From Deinococcus sp. KNUC1210 (GTDB taxonomy: Bacteria > Deinococcota > Deinococci > Deinococcales > Deinococcaceae): a stretch of 64,000 nt of DNA. Below are positions 25,108-33,381 of this stretch, piece after piece. Within the stretch, counting starts at the first letter, position 1; each line of letters opens with the position of its first letter. Position numbers and translations under genes: made by a program. The DNA is taken from contig NZ_CP092194.1 in assembly GCF_022344005.1 (NCBI RefSeq), positions 124,001 through 188,000 on the forward strand, given 5' to 3'. Below the pieces are notes generated by a model that saw only the letters and a program-made list of their open reading frames with translations, was not told the DNA's origin and ran no database searches.

Positions 25108-26766
25108 TCAGCGGGCGGCACAGACTTCGGCCTGCACCTGTCCCTTGATGCCTGCTGCCCAGGAGAGCTGAAGCGGTGTTCCGGCGGCGACATCGAGGGC
25201 GGCGTAGAATTCGCCCTGTTGCAGCATTCTGGGAGAGTTGGCGAGGTGCAGATCGAGCCCGGCAGCCTTGACGTTCAGCGTCTGAAAGGTCTTGTCGTCG
25301 GCCCAGACATGCAGACGTGCGCCCGCCGGAATGCTGGTCCCGGCAATAGTCAGGGTGCCCGCGCTGCCGCTGGCGGTGAACGGTGCTGCCCCCTGGCACG
25401 GTCCCTGCACCGCCGCCAGCACGTCGCGGAAGTCGGCATCGGTGGTGGCGTCGCCGCCGATCATCGGGAACTGCCACACCAGCACTTTCGGCGGAGCCTG
25501 CTGAAACGCCGGATCGCGCAGGTAGTCCTTGAGGCTGTTGAAGACGCCTGCCGCGCCGTAGGAGACGTTCTGCACGTCGGTGCCAAGCGCCTGCTTCAGT
25601 GCGCCGTCGAAGTTCAGCAGGGCCATGCTGCTGCTCGCGCCCACCAGGGCGACTCCGGGAGTCTGCGCTCCCAGCAGGGCCGACGGATCGGTTGCGGGCG
25701 ACACCAGATCGGCCTGGAGGGTCCCTGCCGTCAGCGTCAGGGTCTTGACCGCCACCGCCATCGGGCGGGCGTCTCCCGGCGCAAAGGTGGTGGTGTGGCC
25801 GTTCCAGTCGCTGAATTTCAGGTCCAGCCGGTTGGCTCCGGCCACGCCCGGCAGCGTGTAGGTCTTGTCGGTGACGCTGCCCTTGGCAACCGGGCCGAGC
25901 GTATCGAGCGCCGCGCCGTTCAGGGTCAGAGCAACACTCTGCGCTGCTACCGGGGAGTAGAAAGCCAGATGCAGCGTGACCGGGGCAGCGCTGGGCAGTG
26001 CAAATGACAGGGTGGAGGTCGGCCCGAAGGCCCAGCGCTGCATGTTCTTCTCGGGATCACCGAAATTCCCGACGGCGGCGGGCAGGCCGGTGGTGGGCAC
26101 GGTGGTCTCCGACTCGTACTGATCGGGCGTCAGGTCGCTGCCGCAGAGTTCCTTGACCTTGGCGATGATCGGCTGATCGGTGACGTAGCGAATCGCGGAG
26201 CCGGTCGAGAGGGTCTGAAATTCCTCGCGTGGCAGCGACGCGAACGCTGGAAGTCCGCGCACCACACCGGCCACGACCTTCGCGGCGTTGGCTGCGCCCT
26301 GAGGAGTCCAGTGAATGTCCTTGGGGAAAGTGTCGGCGGCGTCGGCTCCTGTCAGCAGATCGGCTGTCGGAACGCCAGCACCGGCCAGCGACTGCACCAG
26401 TTTCAGATAAAAAGTGCGGGCTGCCGCCGGATCAAAAGCCTTCTGGGTGGGGTTGCCGGTGTCGAGCGCGGCCCCCTTCAGAAAGGTTCTGGGCGGCACC
26501 GGAGCCAGCACCAGGGTGGTTCCCCGCGCCTTCAGCGCTGCCGAAACCTCTGCAAAGCGCGGAACGAACTTGAAGGCGTCGGCCCACGGCTGATTCATCC
26601 AGCGGCCGCTGAGTTCGTCGCCGTAGTAGTAGTGAGCGTTCTGGCCCGCGAACATCCAGGCCTGCTTGTCGAGTTTGACCGCACAGTCGGGCGTGACAGC
26701 CTGGGCTGCCGCGCTGGAAGCCAGAAAGGTGAAAACGATTGCAGAAAGACGGACGGGAAGACTCAT
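25108..26766 (-). CDS. AlgX/AlgJ-like SGNH-fold O-acetyltransferase
   Basis: 552 residues with a signal peptide (SLPVRLSAIVFTFLASSAAAQA). The SGNH-like domain has the Asp-His pair in FPKDIHWTPQGA (about residue 165) and the nucleophile Ser in VGASSSMALLNF (about 388), the AlgX/AlgJ pattern. The C-terminal beta-rich portion (about 460-552) may bind carbohydrate. These periplasmic proteins transfer acetyl groups to an exopolysaccharide, using acetyl passed across the membrane by AlgI. Start 26766 is chosen over an upstream in-frame ATG because it has a GAGG site and begins the signal peptide. Confidence 0.8.
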   Translation of the reverse strand: MSLPVRLSAIVFTFLASSAAAQAVTPDCAVKLDKQAWMFAGQNAHYYYGDELSGRWMNQPWADAFKFVPRFAEVSAALKARGTTLVLAPVPPRTFLKGAALDTGNPTQKAFDPAAARTFYLKLVQSLAGAGVPTADLLTGADAADTFPKDIHWTPQGAANAAKVVAGVVRGLPAFASLPREEFQTLSTGSAIRYVTDQPIIAKVKELCGSDLTPDQYESETTVPTTGLPAAVGNFGDPEKNMQRWAFGPTSTLSFALPSAAPVTLHLAFYSPVAAQSVALTLNGAALDTLGPVAKGSVTDKTYTLPGVAGANRLDLKFSDWNGHTTTFAPGDARPMAVAVKTLTLTAGTLQADLVSPATDPSALLGAQTPGVALVGASSSMALLNFDGALKQALGTDVQNVSYGAAGVFNSLKDYLRDPAFQQAPPKVLVWQFPMIGGDATTDADFRDVLAAVQGPCQGAAPFTASGSAGTLTIAGTSIPAGARLHVWADDKTFQTLNVKAAGLDLHLANSPRMLQQGEFYAALDVAAGTPLQLSWAAGIKGQVQAEVCAAR

Positions 26767-26829
26767 GATCGAACCTCGGTGCTGGGAATGTACTGTGAAC
26801 GGGCGTTTCATAAACGGACGAAGCGGCCT

Positions 26830-27471
26830 TCAGGGTTTGGTGCTGCTGGGAACCCAGGTGGCGGTGGCCGACGCCCCGCCGAAGACGAACACGCTGTACG
26901 ACTGCCGCGCCTGAAGCCGCGTGACCGCGAGCGTGGTCAGGGTGTGGGTGTCCTGATCGACCCGTAACTGCACGTTGACGGGATTGACGTTCATGCTGCG
27001 GGCGCTGAGCGGTGCGAGGCTCTTGAAGAGCGTGACCTTGCCGTCGGAGGTCAGGAGCGAGGCCGCGCCCGCGCCGAGGTTGTAGAAGCTGACGCGTGCC
27101 TGGGTCACGCTGGGGCTGGTCGACTCGCCCAGTACGGTCAGGGTGGCCTTACCGCGCGTTCCGGTCAGGGCGACCGTGTAGAAGTGGCCCGCCTCGATCT
27201 TGAGCGGCTGGCTCAGTTTCAGCGGCGGTACGGCCAGCAGCGGCGACCCTTCGGGAACGACGTGGTACGCGCTGACCTCGCGGGAGGCAAGCGCGGCGTC
27301 GAAGGGCTGCCCCGAGAGTGTCACGGGCAGAGGAGCGCCCTCGACGGCATTGACGACCCGCACGAAGGCGGCGTTGGCCGGGGGCGCGGCCTGATAGAGG
27401 GTGTCCTGCGCCAGCACGGGAGCGGCGGTCAGCAGGGAAAGAGAGATCAGCAGGGGAAGAGAACGGTTCAT
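26830..27471 (-). CDS. AlgF-like exopolysaccharide acetylation protein
   Basis: 213 residues with signal peptide (MNRSLPLLISLSLLTAAPVLAQ). The two beta-sandwich modules show FVRVVNAVEGAPLPVTLSGQ and VSFYNLGAGAASLLTSDG, the AlgF pattern. AlgF has no known catalytic residue and acts with AlgI/J in the periplasm. Order AlgI-AlgJ-AlgF is the same as in Pseudomonas alginate acetylation, which supports the call although sequence is distant. GGAG site before the ATG at 27471. Confidence 0.72.
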   Translation of the reverse strand: MNRSLPLLISLSLLTAAPVLAQDTLYQAAPPANAAFVRVVNAVEGAPLPVTLSGQPFDAALASREVSAYHVVPEGSPLLAVPPLKLSQPLKIEAGHFYTVALTGTRGKATLTVLGESTSPSVTQARVSFYNLGAGAASLLTSDGKVTLFKSLAPLSARSMNVNPVNVQLRVDQDTHTLTTLAVTRLQARQSYSVFVFGGASATATWVPSSTKP

Positions 27472-27519
27472 GTCGGGCTCCATTGAAGTGAGGAAGTGCA
27501 ACTGGGAAAGTGCAGAGGA

Positions 27520-28653
27520 TCAGGGCGAAGTGGCGATGTCGGGCAGCAGATCCTGCGGGCCGGGCGTGGGTGCGAGGAAGCGTTCGGGAATTTCCCAGAT
27601 CAGGACGCTGGGCGGCGCGGCGGCAAAGGCAGGATCGGCCAGATATTCGCGCAGGCTTCCGGCGTAATCGGCTCCTTCCCGCGCAGCATTGATGACGGTG
27701 TGGCGCAGCGCCTGTTCCAGCGCTCCCTGAAAGTTGCCGCGCAGGCAATAGCTGCTGCCCACCAGCACCACGGCGTCGCCTGCCCCCAGCAGACCGGCGC
27801 TGCTGGTGCCCAGTTCGGTGGTCTGCACCGGAACTTCGTGATCGGCAGGGGGCCGCCAGCCGTCCGGAACGTGCTCCAGCCCCATCAGGCGCAGCAGGTC
27901 GCCGGGCCGTTCCTGCTCTGGCCCGGTGGGGCGGGTGACGAATTCCTGGCCTCCCTGAATGTTCCACGACGACAGCGCCTGGCCGATGGCCTGAGCCGCG
28001 AGACCCGCTCCCCGGTTGTTCCAGTGGGTATCGGTGCGGTAGTAGCGCTCTCCCCCGGCAGCGGCCAGCGGCGTGGCGAGATCGACGGTATCGACGTGCG
28101 CCGCCCGCAGCAGCGACTGAAACTGCTGGTAGCCGTTGACCGGAAATCCGCCCGGCAGGCCGCCGCGCAGATGGGCCGCTTCGATCCGGGTCTTATCGGG
28201 GCTGACCGCGATGAGCAGGCGGGTGCCACGGGCCGCGAGCTGCCGCTGGAGGCGCACGACGGCAGCGGCCCGCGTCTGGATGCTCTGGCTGGCCTCCGGG
28301 CGCGGCAGCAGTTCGGCCTTCAGATAGATCCAGCCGTCGGTGCCGAGCCGCACCTGATCGCTGGTGCCGCCCAGCAGCCGGAACCGCAGCGCATTGACCA
28401 GCCCGACGAGGTTCTGCCGTGCCGGAATCTTGCCTTCCAGCGTATGTTCCAGCGCGGCGGTGTCGTGAAGATCGACTGCGGTTCCGCTTGCCGACACGCT
28501 GAAGGCCGCCAGCCCGAGCTGTACCGCGCCCGCCAGCATGGCCGTGATCAGCACGGCGGCGGCGGCGCGGCGCGGGCCAGCCACCAGCCTGCGCGTGAGA
28601 TGGTCGGTGCCCGGAAGCTGGGCACTCTGAGACTGAGAGGGCGTCGTAAGCAT
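27520..28653 (-). CDS. AlgJ-like O-acetyltransferase (type II membrane protein)
   Basis: 377 residues with an N-terminal membrane anchor (AAAAVLITAMLAGAVQLGLA, about 30-50). The SGNH-like catalytic signature is YRTDTHWNNRGAGL (Asp-x-His, about residue 207) and Ser in VLVGSSYCLRGN (about 312). The mature domain faces the periplasm. It lies 8 bp after the AlgI-like gene. It is shorter than and distinct from the AlgX-like protein; the two probably divide acetyl transfer to the polymer. Confidence 0.82.
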   Translation of the reverse strand: MLTTPSQSQSAQLPGTDHLTRRLVAGPRRAAAAVLITAMLAGAVQLGLAAFSVSASGTAVDLHDTAALEHTLEGKIPARQNLVGLVNALRFRLLGGTSDQVRLGTDGWIYLKAELLPRPEASQSIQTRAAAVVRLQRQLAARGTRLLIAVSPDKTRIEAAHLRGGLPGGFPVNGYQQFQSLLRAAHVDTVDLATPLAAAGGERYYRTDTHWNNRGAGLAAQAIGQALSSWNIQGGQEFVTRPTGPEQERPGDLLRLMGLEHVPDGWRPPADHEVPVQTTELGTSSAGLLGAGDAVVLVGSSYCLRGNFQGALEQALRHTVINAAREGADYAGSLREYLADPAFAAAPPSVLIWEIPERFLAPTPGPQDLLPDIATSP

Positions 28654-28661
28654 CGAAAACC

Positions 28662-30071
28662 TCAGAACTGGAAGTACAGGAAGGGCGAATAGGACTGGGC
28701 CGACAGCAGCGCGAGTGCGAAGACGAACGCCGGAATCAGGCCGTAACTGACGCGCTGATACAGCCGCCGGGTACCGAACCGGGCCTCCAGCGACCGCCAG
28801 TACGGGGCGAAATACACCAGCACAACGCCCAGCACCAGAATCACCGTGCGCTCGGTGGTCAGTTCCAGCCGGAAGGCGGCGCTCAGGCCGGGTGCGTGCT
28901 GGCCGAACAGCCCGCCAAACACGCTCATGGCGGTGGGGAAATCGTGCGAGCGGAAGAACACCCGGCCGAGCATCACCAGCAGCATGGTGCGGGGAATGGC
29001 GTACCAGATCGGCGGGGGCGGGCGACCCAGGCGGCGGTTCAGATAGCGTTCCAGCAGCAGAAATCCACCGTTCCATGCTCCCCACAGCACGAAGCCCCAG
29101 CCCGCGCCGTGCCACAGACCGCCCAGCAGCATGGTCAGAAACAGATTGACGTAGGTGCGGCCCGGCCCCTTGCGGTTGCCTCCCAGCGGGATATACAGGT
29201 ATTCGCGCAGCCAGCTGCTCAGGCTCATATGCCAGCGCGTCCAGAAATTGGTGATGCTGGTCGCCAGATACGGATCGCGGAAGTTCTCGGGAAAGGTAAA
29301 GCCCATCATGGCGGCCAGCCCAATCGCCATGTCGGTATAGCCGCTGAAGTCGAAGAACAGCTGAATGGAGTACGCGAGCGTGCCGATCCAGGCGTCTCCA
29401 AAGGCCGGATTCGGCACATCGTAGGCGGCAGCGGCCAGCGGCGCGATCATGTCGGCGATCAGCACCTTCTTGCAGAACCCTGCCATGAAGCGCTGTGCTC
29501 CCTGGGCAAAGCGGTCAACCGAGTGTTCGCGGCGCTGGAACTGATCGGCCAGCAGGTGATATTTGAGCACCGGGCCTGCCACCAGATGCGGAAACAGCGC
29601 GATGAAGGCGGCGAACGACCAGAAATCGCGCGGCTGTTCGGCCTGCCCACGGTGCAGATCGACCAGAAAGCTGATGGCGTGAAAGATGTAGAACGACAGG
29701 CCGATGGGCAGCAGCACGTGCGTCCAGGGGAGGGCCGGACTGTGCAGGCTGCCCAGCACGGCATTCAGAGAATCCGCCGCGAAATTGGCGTACTTGAAAT
29801 ACGCGAGACAGGCGAGATTGACGCTCACGCCCAGCGTCAGCCAGCGGAAGCGCGTCCGGGCGTCGGGCGCACGCATCATGACGCGGCTCAGGGCGAACGT
29901 GAAGGCCGTGACGCCGATCAGCAGTCCCAGAAATGCCGGTTGCGCCCAGCCGTAGAACAGCCAGCTGGCAGCCAGAATCACCTGTGACCTGTACCTCTGC
30001 GGTGTCAGGAAATAGATGATCAGTGTGACAGGCAGAAACGCACAGAGAAACAGATAGGAACTGAAGACCAT
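28662..30071 (-). CDS. MBOAT-family acyltransferase (AlgI-like)
   Basis: 469-residue multi-spanning O-acyltransferase that moves acetyl from a cytoplasmic donor to the periplasmic AlgJ/F/X partners. MBOAT marks: the conserved segment TSITNFWTRWHMSLSSWLRE and YIPLGGNRKGP, and the second His in GGLWHGAGWGFVLWG. About ten membrane helices. The ATG at 30071 has a clear AAGGAGG site (a GTG one codon earlier is possible). First gene of the acetylation set, 361 bp after the intact reading frame of the glycosidase-like gene. Confidence 0.9.
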   Translation of the reverse strand: MVFSSYLFLCAFLPVTLIIYFLTPQRYRSQVILAASWLFYGWAQPAFLGLLIGVTAFTFALSRVMMRAPDARTRFRWLTLGVSVNLACLAYFKYANFAADSLNAVLGSLHSPALPWTHVLLPIGLSFYIFHAISFLVDLHRGQAEQPRDFWSFAAFIALFPHLVAGPVLKYHLLADQFQRREHSVDRFAQGAQRFMAGFCKKVLIADMIAPLAAAAYDVPNPAFGDAWIGTLAYSIQLFFDFSGYTDMAIGLAAMMGFTFPENFRDPYLATSITNFWTRWHMSLSSWLREYLYIPLGGNRKGPGRTYVNLFLTMLLGGLWHGAGWGFVLWGAWNGGFLLLERYLNRRLGRPPPPIWYAIPRTMLLVMLGRVFFRSHDFPTAMSVFGGLFGQHAPGLSAAFRLELTTERTVILVLGVVLVYFAPYWRSLEARFGTRRLYQRVSYGLIPAFVFALALLSAQSYSPFLYFQF

Positions 30072-30432
30072 CACCGACCTCCTTTCATGAAGAGATTTTT
30101 ATCTATCCCCCATGACAGTTCTCTTTCTGAAGTGCTAGTTCGTTTTCATGTACGGCCGTGTACGTTTTCTCTCGGTCCACTCTGATGCCCGAGCACGCTG
30201 TATGGAACGCCTGAAACGCCAATCGGAAGCGGGAAAGGATCGTCGGGTAGGACGCTGAATGCCCGTTGCAGGCTTCCAGATCGCGTCTGTGCTTCAGGTC
30301 GTGTGCGTCTGTGACGCGTCCAGGCACTCGTTCAGGCCCGGCGACTCGATCTGCGTCGCCGCAGCCACCAGACGAGCAGCAGAACCGCCGCGAGCAGAGG
30401 CACCAGCAGGGGCCGCAGAAATCGCCATCTGC
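30072..30432. other. Gap with a frame-shifted C-terminal membrane anchor and a leader for the AlgI set
   Basis: On the minus strand 30432-30332 encodes a tail RWRFLRPLLVPLLAAVLL followed by a basic stretch and a stop at 30334-30332. It is one base out of frame with the glycosidase-like gene and is most probably that protein's C-terminal anchor. The remaining 260 bp (30072-30331) holds no gene that I can support; it is the leader of the acetylation genes, and no clear promoter was found. Confidence 0.6.
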
Positions 30433-31743
30433 TCAGCCGGTCAGACCATCCGGGGGCGCTGGCCTGCCCCCCATGACCACCAAAGCGGCAGGTTTTTCCG
30501 TGCCGTCGCCCCGCAGCATGCCCAGGTGCCGCTCGACTGGCCTGTTGCCCGGAACGGCCCCTTTGGGCAGATCGAACAGCGTCCAGGCCAGCCAGCCCAC
30601 CCGCTCCCTGGCGCTCAGGTCCAGGGTCTGCCGGTAGTGCCAGGCCTGATCGGCCTCGGTGTGTGGATCGGGCAATTTGTTGGCCTGGGTGTGGTAGCCG
30701 AATTCTTCCAGCAGAACCGGACGCTGAAGTTTTTTGGCGCTCTGGAGGAGAGTGGCTGTCTGGCCGGGCGCGGCGTAGGAATGCACGGTCACGAAGTCGA
30801 GATGCTGTGCCAGCGCCGCATCAGGCACGATCAGTCCCACCGTGACCGCCTTCCTGCTGAGCGTTCGGGTCTGGTCTGCCAGCAGGCCCAGCACAAATCT
30901 CAGCCGCGTCCAGTCGGCCTTGCCTGCATCCAGATCGGCCTCGTTTTTCAGGTCCACAGCCAGCACTTCGGGGCGGCTGAGCTGGGGTTGCAGCGTCTCC
31001 AGCATCGTCAGAATTCTCGGCAGATCGGCGAGGCGGTACGCGGTATAGCCGTCCAGCAACGTGGGAATGACCTTCAATTCATGTCGCCCCGCCGCGTCCA
31101 GCAGGGCTTTCAGGGTGTTCGGGGCGTCTGCGGGCAGCGGATAGGGAACGAACACCCGCACGGTATTCAGGCCCAGACCGTGTATTCGGGCAAAGTCGCT
31201 CTCCACTTCATCGGCGTTCAGCGATGTCCAGAGGGCCGCAAAGGGAGCGCTGCGGGCCTCGTAATTGACGCCGCGAATGCGGGCGAGCTGCCCCGCGAGG
31301 TCTGGAAAACTGATCCTGTCGGCCTGTGCCGGGGTGTCGGCCAGCACGCGCCAGTGGTGAACGCGCCAGTTGCCGTCGTCGAGCGCCATCACCACATCGA
31401 CGGTGCGGCGGGCCAGCCGGGGAATCGTCAGCCGTTTGCCTTCGTCCTCGCCCTGCGCGTACCAGTACTGATCGGTAAACGACACGGTAGCGCCGTCCGG
31501 GGCGTAGAAGTGCAGGGTCAGCTGATGATCCCAGTCGGCGAATTCGGCCAACCGGGTCTGCTGGGTCACGAGGTGGGCGTCGGAGAGTGCCCCCTCCTGA
31601 TAGTAGGAAGGCAGGCCGGTGCTGTCGCCGCTGTACAGCGCGTAGGCCAGTTCCTCGTACCCTCGCCGGTAGCCGCTGGTGACGGCGTCGCGGGCAAAAT
31701 CTTCCATCGGTCTGGGCTGGCCGGGGTCGTCCGGAAGCCACAT
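30433..31743 (-). CDS. GH5-like glycoside hydrolase of the exopolysaccharide locus
   Basis: 436 residues in the intact frame. After an N-terminal domain (about 1-170) a TIM-barrel-like part follows: RIRGVNYEARSAPF, LGLNTVRVFVPYPLP, acid/base Glu probably in DLKNEADL and nucleophile Glu in VLLEEFGYHTQ. It is likely a polymer-trimming hydrolase at the envelope. The stop at 30433 may be artificial: one more base in the G5 run 30452-30456 would continue the frame into a membrane helix and basic tail ending at 30332 (about 470 residues), a C-terminal anchor. The ATG at 31743 shares one base with the stop of the small protein upstream. Confidence 0.75.
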   Translation of the reverse strand: MWLPDDPGQPRPMEDFARDAVTSGYRRGYEELAYALYSGDSTGLPSYYQEGALSDAHLVTQQTRLAEFADWDHQLTLHFYAPDGATVSFTDQYWYAQGEDEGKRLTIPRLARRTVDVVMALDDGNWRVHHWRVLADTPAQADRISFPDLAGQLARIRGVNYEARSAPFAALWTSLNADEVESDFARIHGLGLNTVRVFVPYPLPADAPNTLKALLDAAGRHELKVIPTLLDGYTAYRLADLPRILTMLETLQPQLSRPEVLAVDLKNEADLDAGKADWTRLRFVLGLLADQTRTLSRKAVTVGLIVPDAALAQHLDFVTVHSYAAPGQTATLLQSAKKLQRPVLLEEFGYHTQANKLPDPHTEADQAWHYRQTLDLSARERVGWLAWTLFDLPKGAVPGNRPVERHLGMLRGDGTEKPAALVVMGGRPAPPDGLTG

Positions 31744-31919
31744 CAGCGATCCTTTTCGGCGTGAAGCTCGGCCAGCAGGTTCAGGGCACTGTTCTGAATC
31801 TGGGTGGATTCGGCCCGGCTGAAGGCGGTGCCCAGCAGTGGCAGACCGATCAGTACGGCGGCCACGAGGCCCAGCACGGTCAGCAGCCAGCACAGCTGTT
31901 TGATCCTCGTCAGCGTCAT
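31743..31919 (-). CDS. Small membrane protein of the exopolysaccharide locus (58 residues)
   Basis: MTLTRIKQLC start, one membrane helix (CWLLTVLGLVAAVLIGLPLL, about residues 10-29) and a short soluble tail ending AELHAEKDR. It overlaps the upstream gene by ATGA and the downstream gene by TGATG, which strongly supports that it is translated. No family recognised. It could assist assembly of the synthase or the glycosidase at the membrane. Confidence 0.7.
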   Translation of the reverse strand: MTLTRIKQLCWLLTVLGLVAAVLIGLPLLGTAFSRAESTQIQNSALNLLAELHAEKDR

Positions 31920-33217
31920 GGCTCGTCCAGCAGCAGCCGCGACACCTGCCCTCCCAGCCGCACTTCGGCGCGGGTGGTGCCTTGCGGCAGAGCGGGCATG
32001 ACGTAGCGTGACTGTCCGGCGGTCAGGAAGGTGGTGTCCTCGCGCACCACCCGCCCGTCAGCCATCAGAAAGCGCACCGCGACGGGCGTTCCGTCGTCCG
32101 GGAGTGCGCCCAGCGCGGTCAGGACTGGGCCGATCAGCAGGGTATTGCCCGAGCGCCGAACCGGAAGGTCCGGCACATCCAGCGGTCTGGTCGAGGTCAG
32201 CTTCACGGCGCTGGACGATGCATTCCCCGAACGGGCGCTCAGGCGGTACTGTCCAGGCTGCGGCGCGGCGGGCCACTCCAGCAGCACGTCTCCACCGGCG
32301 CTCGGACGGGTGGCACTGAAATTCAGCGGTCCGTTCTCTCCGACAGATTCGAGCGAGACGCTGCTGCCATCGACAACCGGGTTTCCCAGCCGGTCTTTCA
32401 GATCGCTGACGTCGAGCTGCCACGGATCGCGTCCACTCGCCGGGGCGCTGTCTCTGCGGGCCGACACGCTGGCCTGAGCCGCGGGACCGGGCAGCAGATC
32501 GACCTCGGCGCGTTCGCCGTGCGCCTGCCCGGCGCTGACCACCACCTGAAGCGTGCCGGTGTGGGTGCCGACCGGCAGAAACGACCACGCCAGCAGGTGC
32601 TTGACCGGAAGCTGCCGGGTCCATTCGCTGCCGTCCGGCTGCCGCGTCCGGACCGTGACCGGCTGATCCGAGACGTTCTGCTGAGCGTCCTGTGGGTGCA
32701 GCACGAGCGCGGGCGGCGGATCGGAGACCACCCGCACGGCCCGCGCCCCGACCTTTGGCTGCAGCGGTGTGCGGGCCGCTCCGGGCACCCGCCGCCACTG
32801 CCCGTGATAGCTGTGCGGGCCGACCAGAGCGTCGTACACGGTCAGCCCCGCCCGGACATACGGAATCCGCACCGACGCCTGACCGGCCCCGCTGAGCGAC
32901 TGACGCAGCAGCGGGCCTGCCGGGGTCGAGAGAACGATCCGCAGCGGAACTCCGGCGGGAAGAGGGCTGCCCGCTGCGGCGCTGAAGCGGAAGGTCACGC
33001 CGGTGGCGTCGGGCGTGACCTTCAGCGTGGGTGCCCCGAACTCGGGGAGGACCGCAGTCGGCGCATGCCGCGCACGCCAGACCAGACCCAGCAGCAGCGC
33101 CAGCACGATCAGTCCGAACAGCGCCAGCCTGCGCCGGGGCCGAAGGGCCAGCACCCTCCTGCGACCCGCGCGGGGCCTGCGGCGCACACGGGTTTTGCTG
33201 GCCGCCCCGGTCTTCAT
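31916..33217 (-). CDS. Membrane-anchored protein of unknown function, exopolysaccharide locus
   Basis: 433 residues from the ATG at 33217. A very basic N-terminus (RVRRRPRAGRRR) precedes a membrane helix (LALFGLIVLALLLGLVWR, about 30-47), then a beta-rich extracytoplasmic part with Ig-like strands (GTHTGTLQVVVSAG, PGQYRLSARSGN, GTPVAVRFLMADG). I see no catalytic motif. The frame continues upstream to 33577 without a stop, overlapping the previous gene's end, so a longer start is possible; no better SD was seen. It may be an adaptor or polysaccharide-binding component. Confidence 0.6.
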   Translation of the reverse strand: MKTGAASKTRVRRRPRAGRRRVLALRPRRRLALFGLIVLALLLGLVWRARHAPTAVLPEFGAPTLKVTPDATGVTFRFSAAAGSPLPAGVPLRIVLSTPAGPLLRQSLSGAGQASVRIPYVRAGLTVYDALVGPHSYHGQWRRVPGAARTPLQPKVGARAVRVVSDPPPALVLHPQDAQQNVSDQPVTVRTRQPDGSEWTRQLPVKHLLAWSFLPVGTHTGTLQVVVSAGQAHGERAEVDLLPGPAAQASVSARRDSAPASGRDPWQLDVSDLKDRLGNPVVDGSSVSLESVGENGPLNFSATRPSAGGDVLLEWPAAPQPGQYRLSARSGNASSSAVKLTSTRPLDVPDLPVRRSGNTLLIGPVLTALGALPDDGTPVAVRFLMADGRVVREDTTFLTAGQSRYVMPALPQGTTRAEVRLGGQVSRLLLDEP

Positions 33218-33381
33218 ACGCGCAGTCCGGACGGGTTGCCTGGACGGCAGAGCGTCCGGCTGGTCTCCCCTGCTGGTGCCCGGAACGCGGCCCGTGGCGC
33301 TGGCGGTTCTGCTGCCTTTGCCCTTGTTCGTCGTCCTGTCGTTGCGTGCCTTGGTCGGGCCTGCACCCCCTCTGCCGCGTC

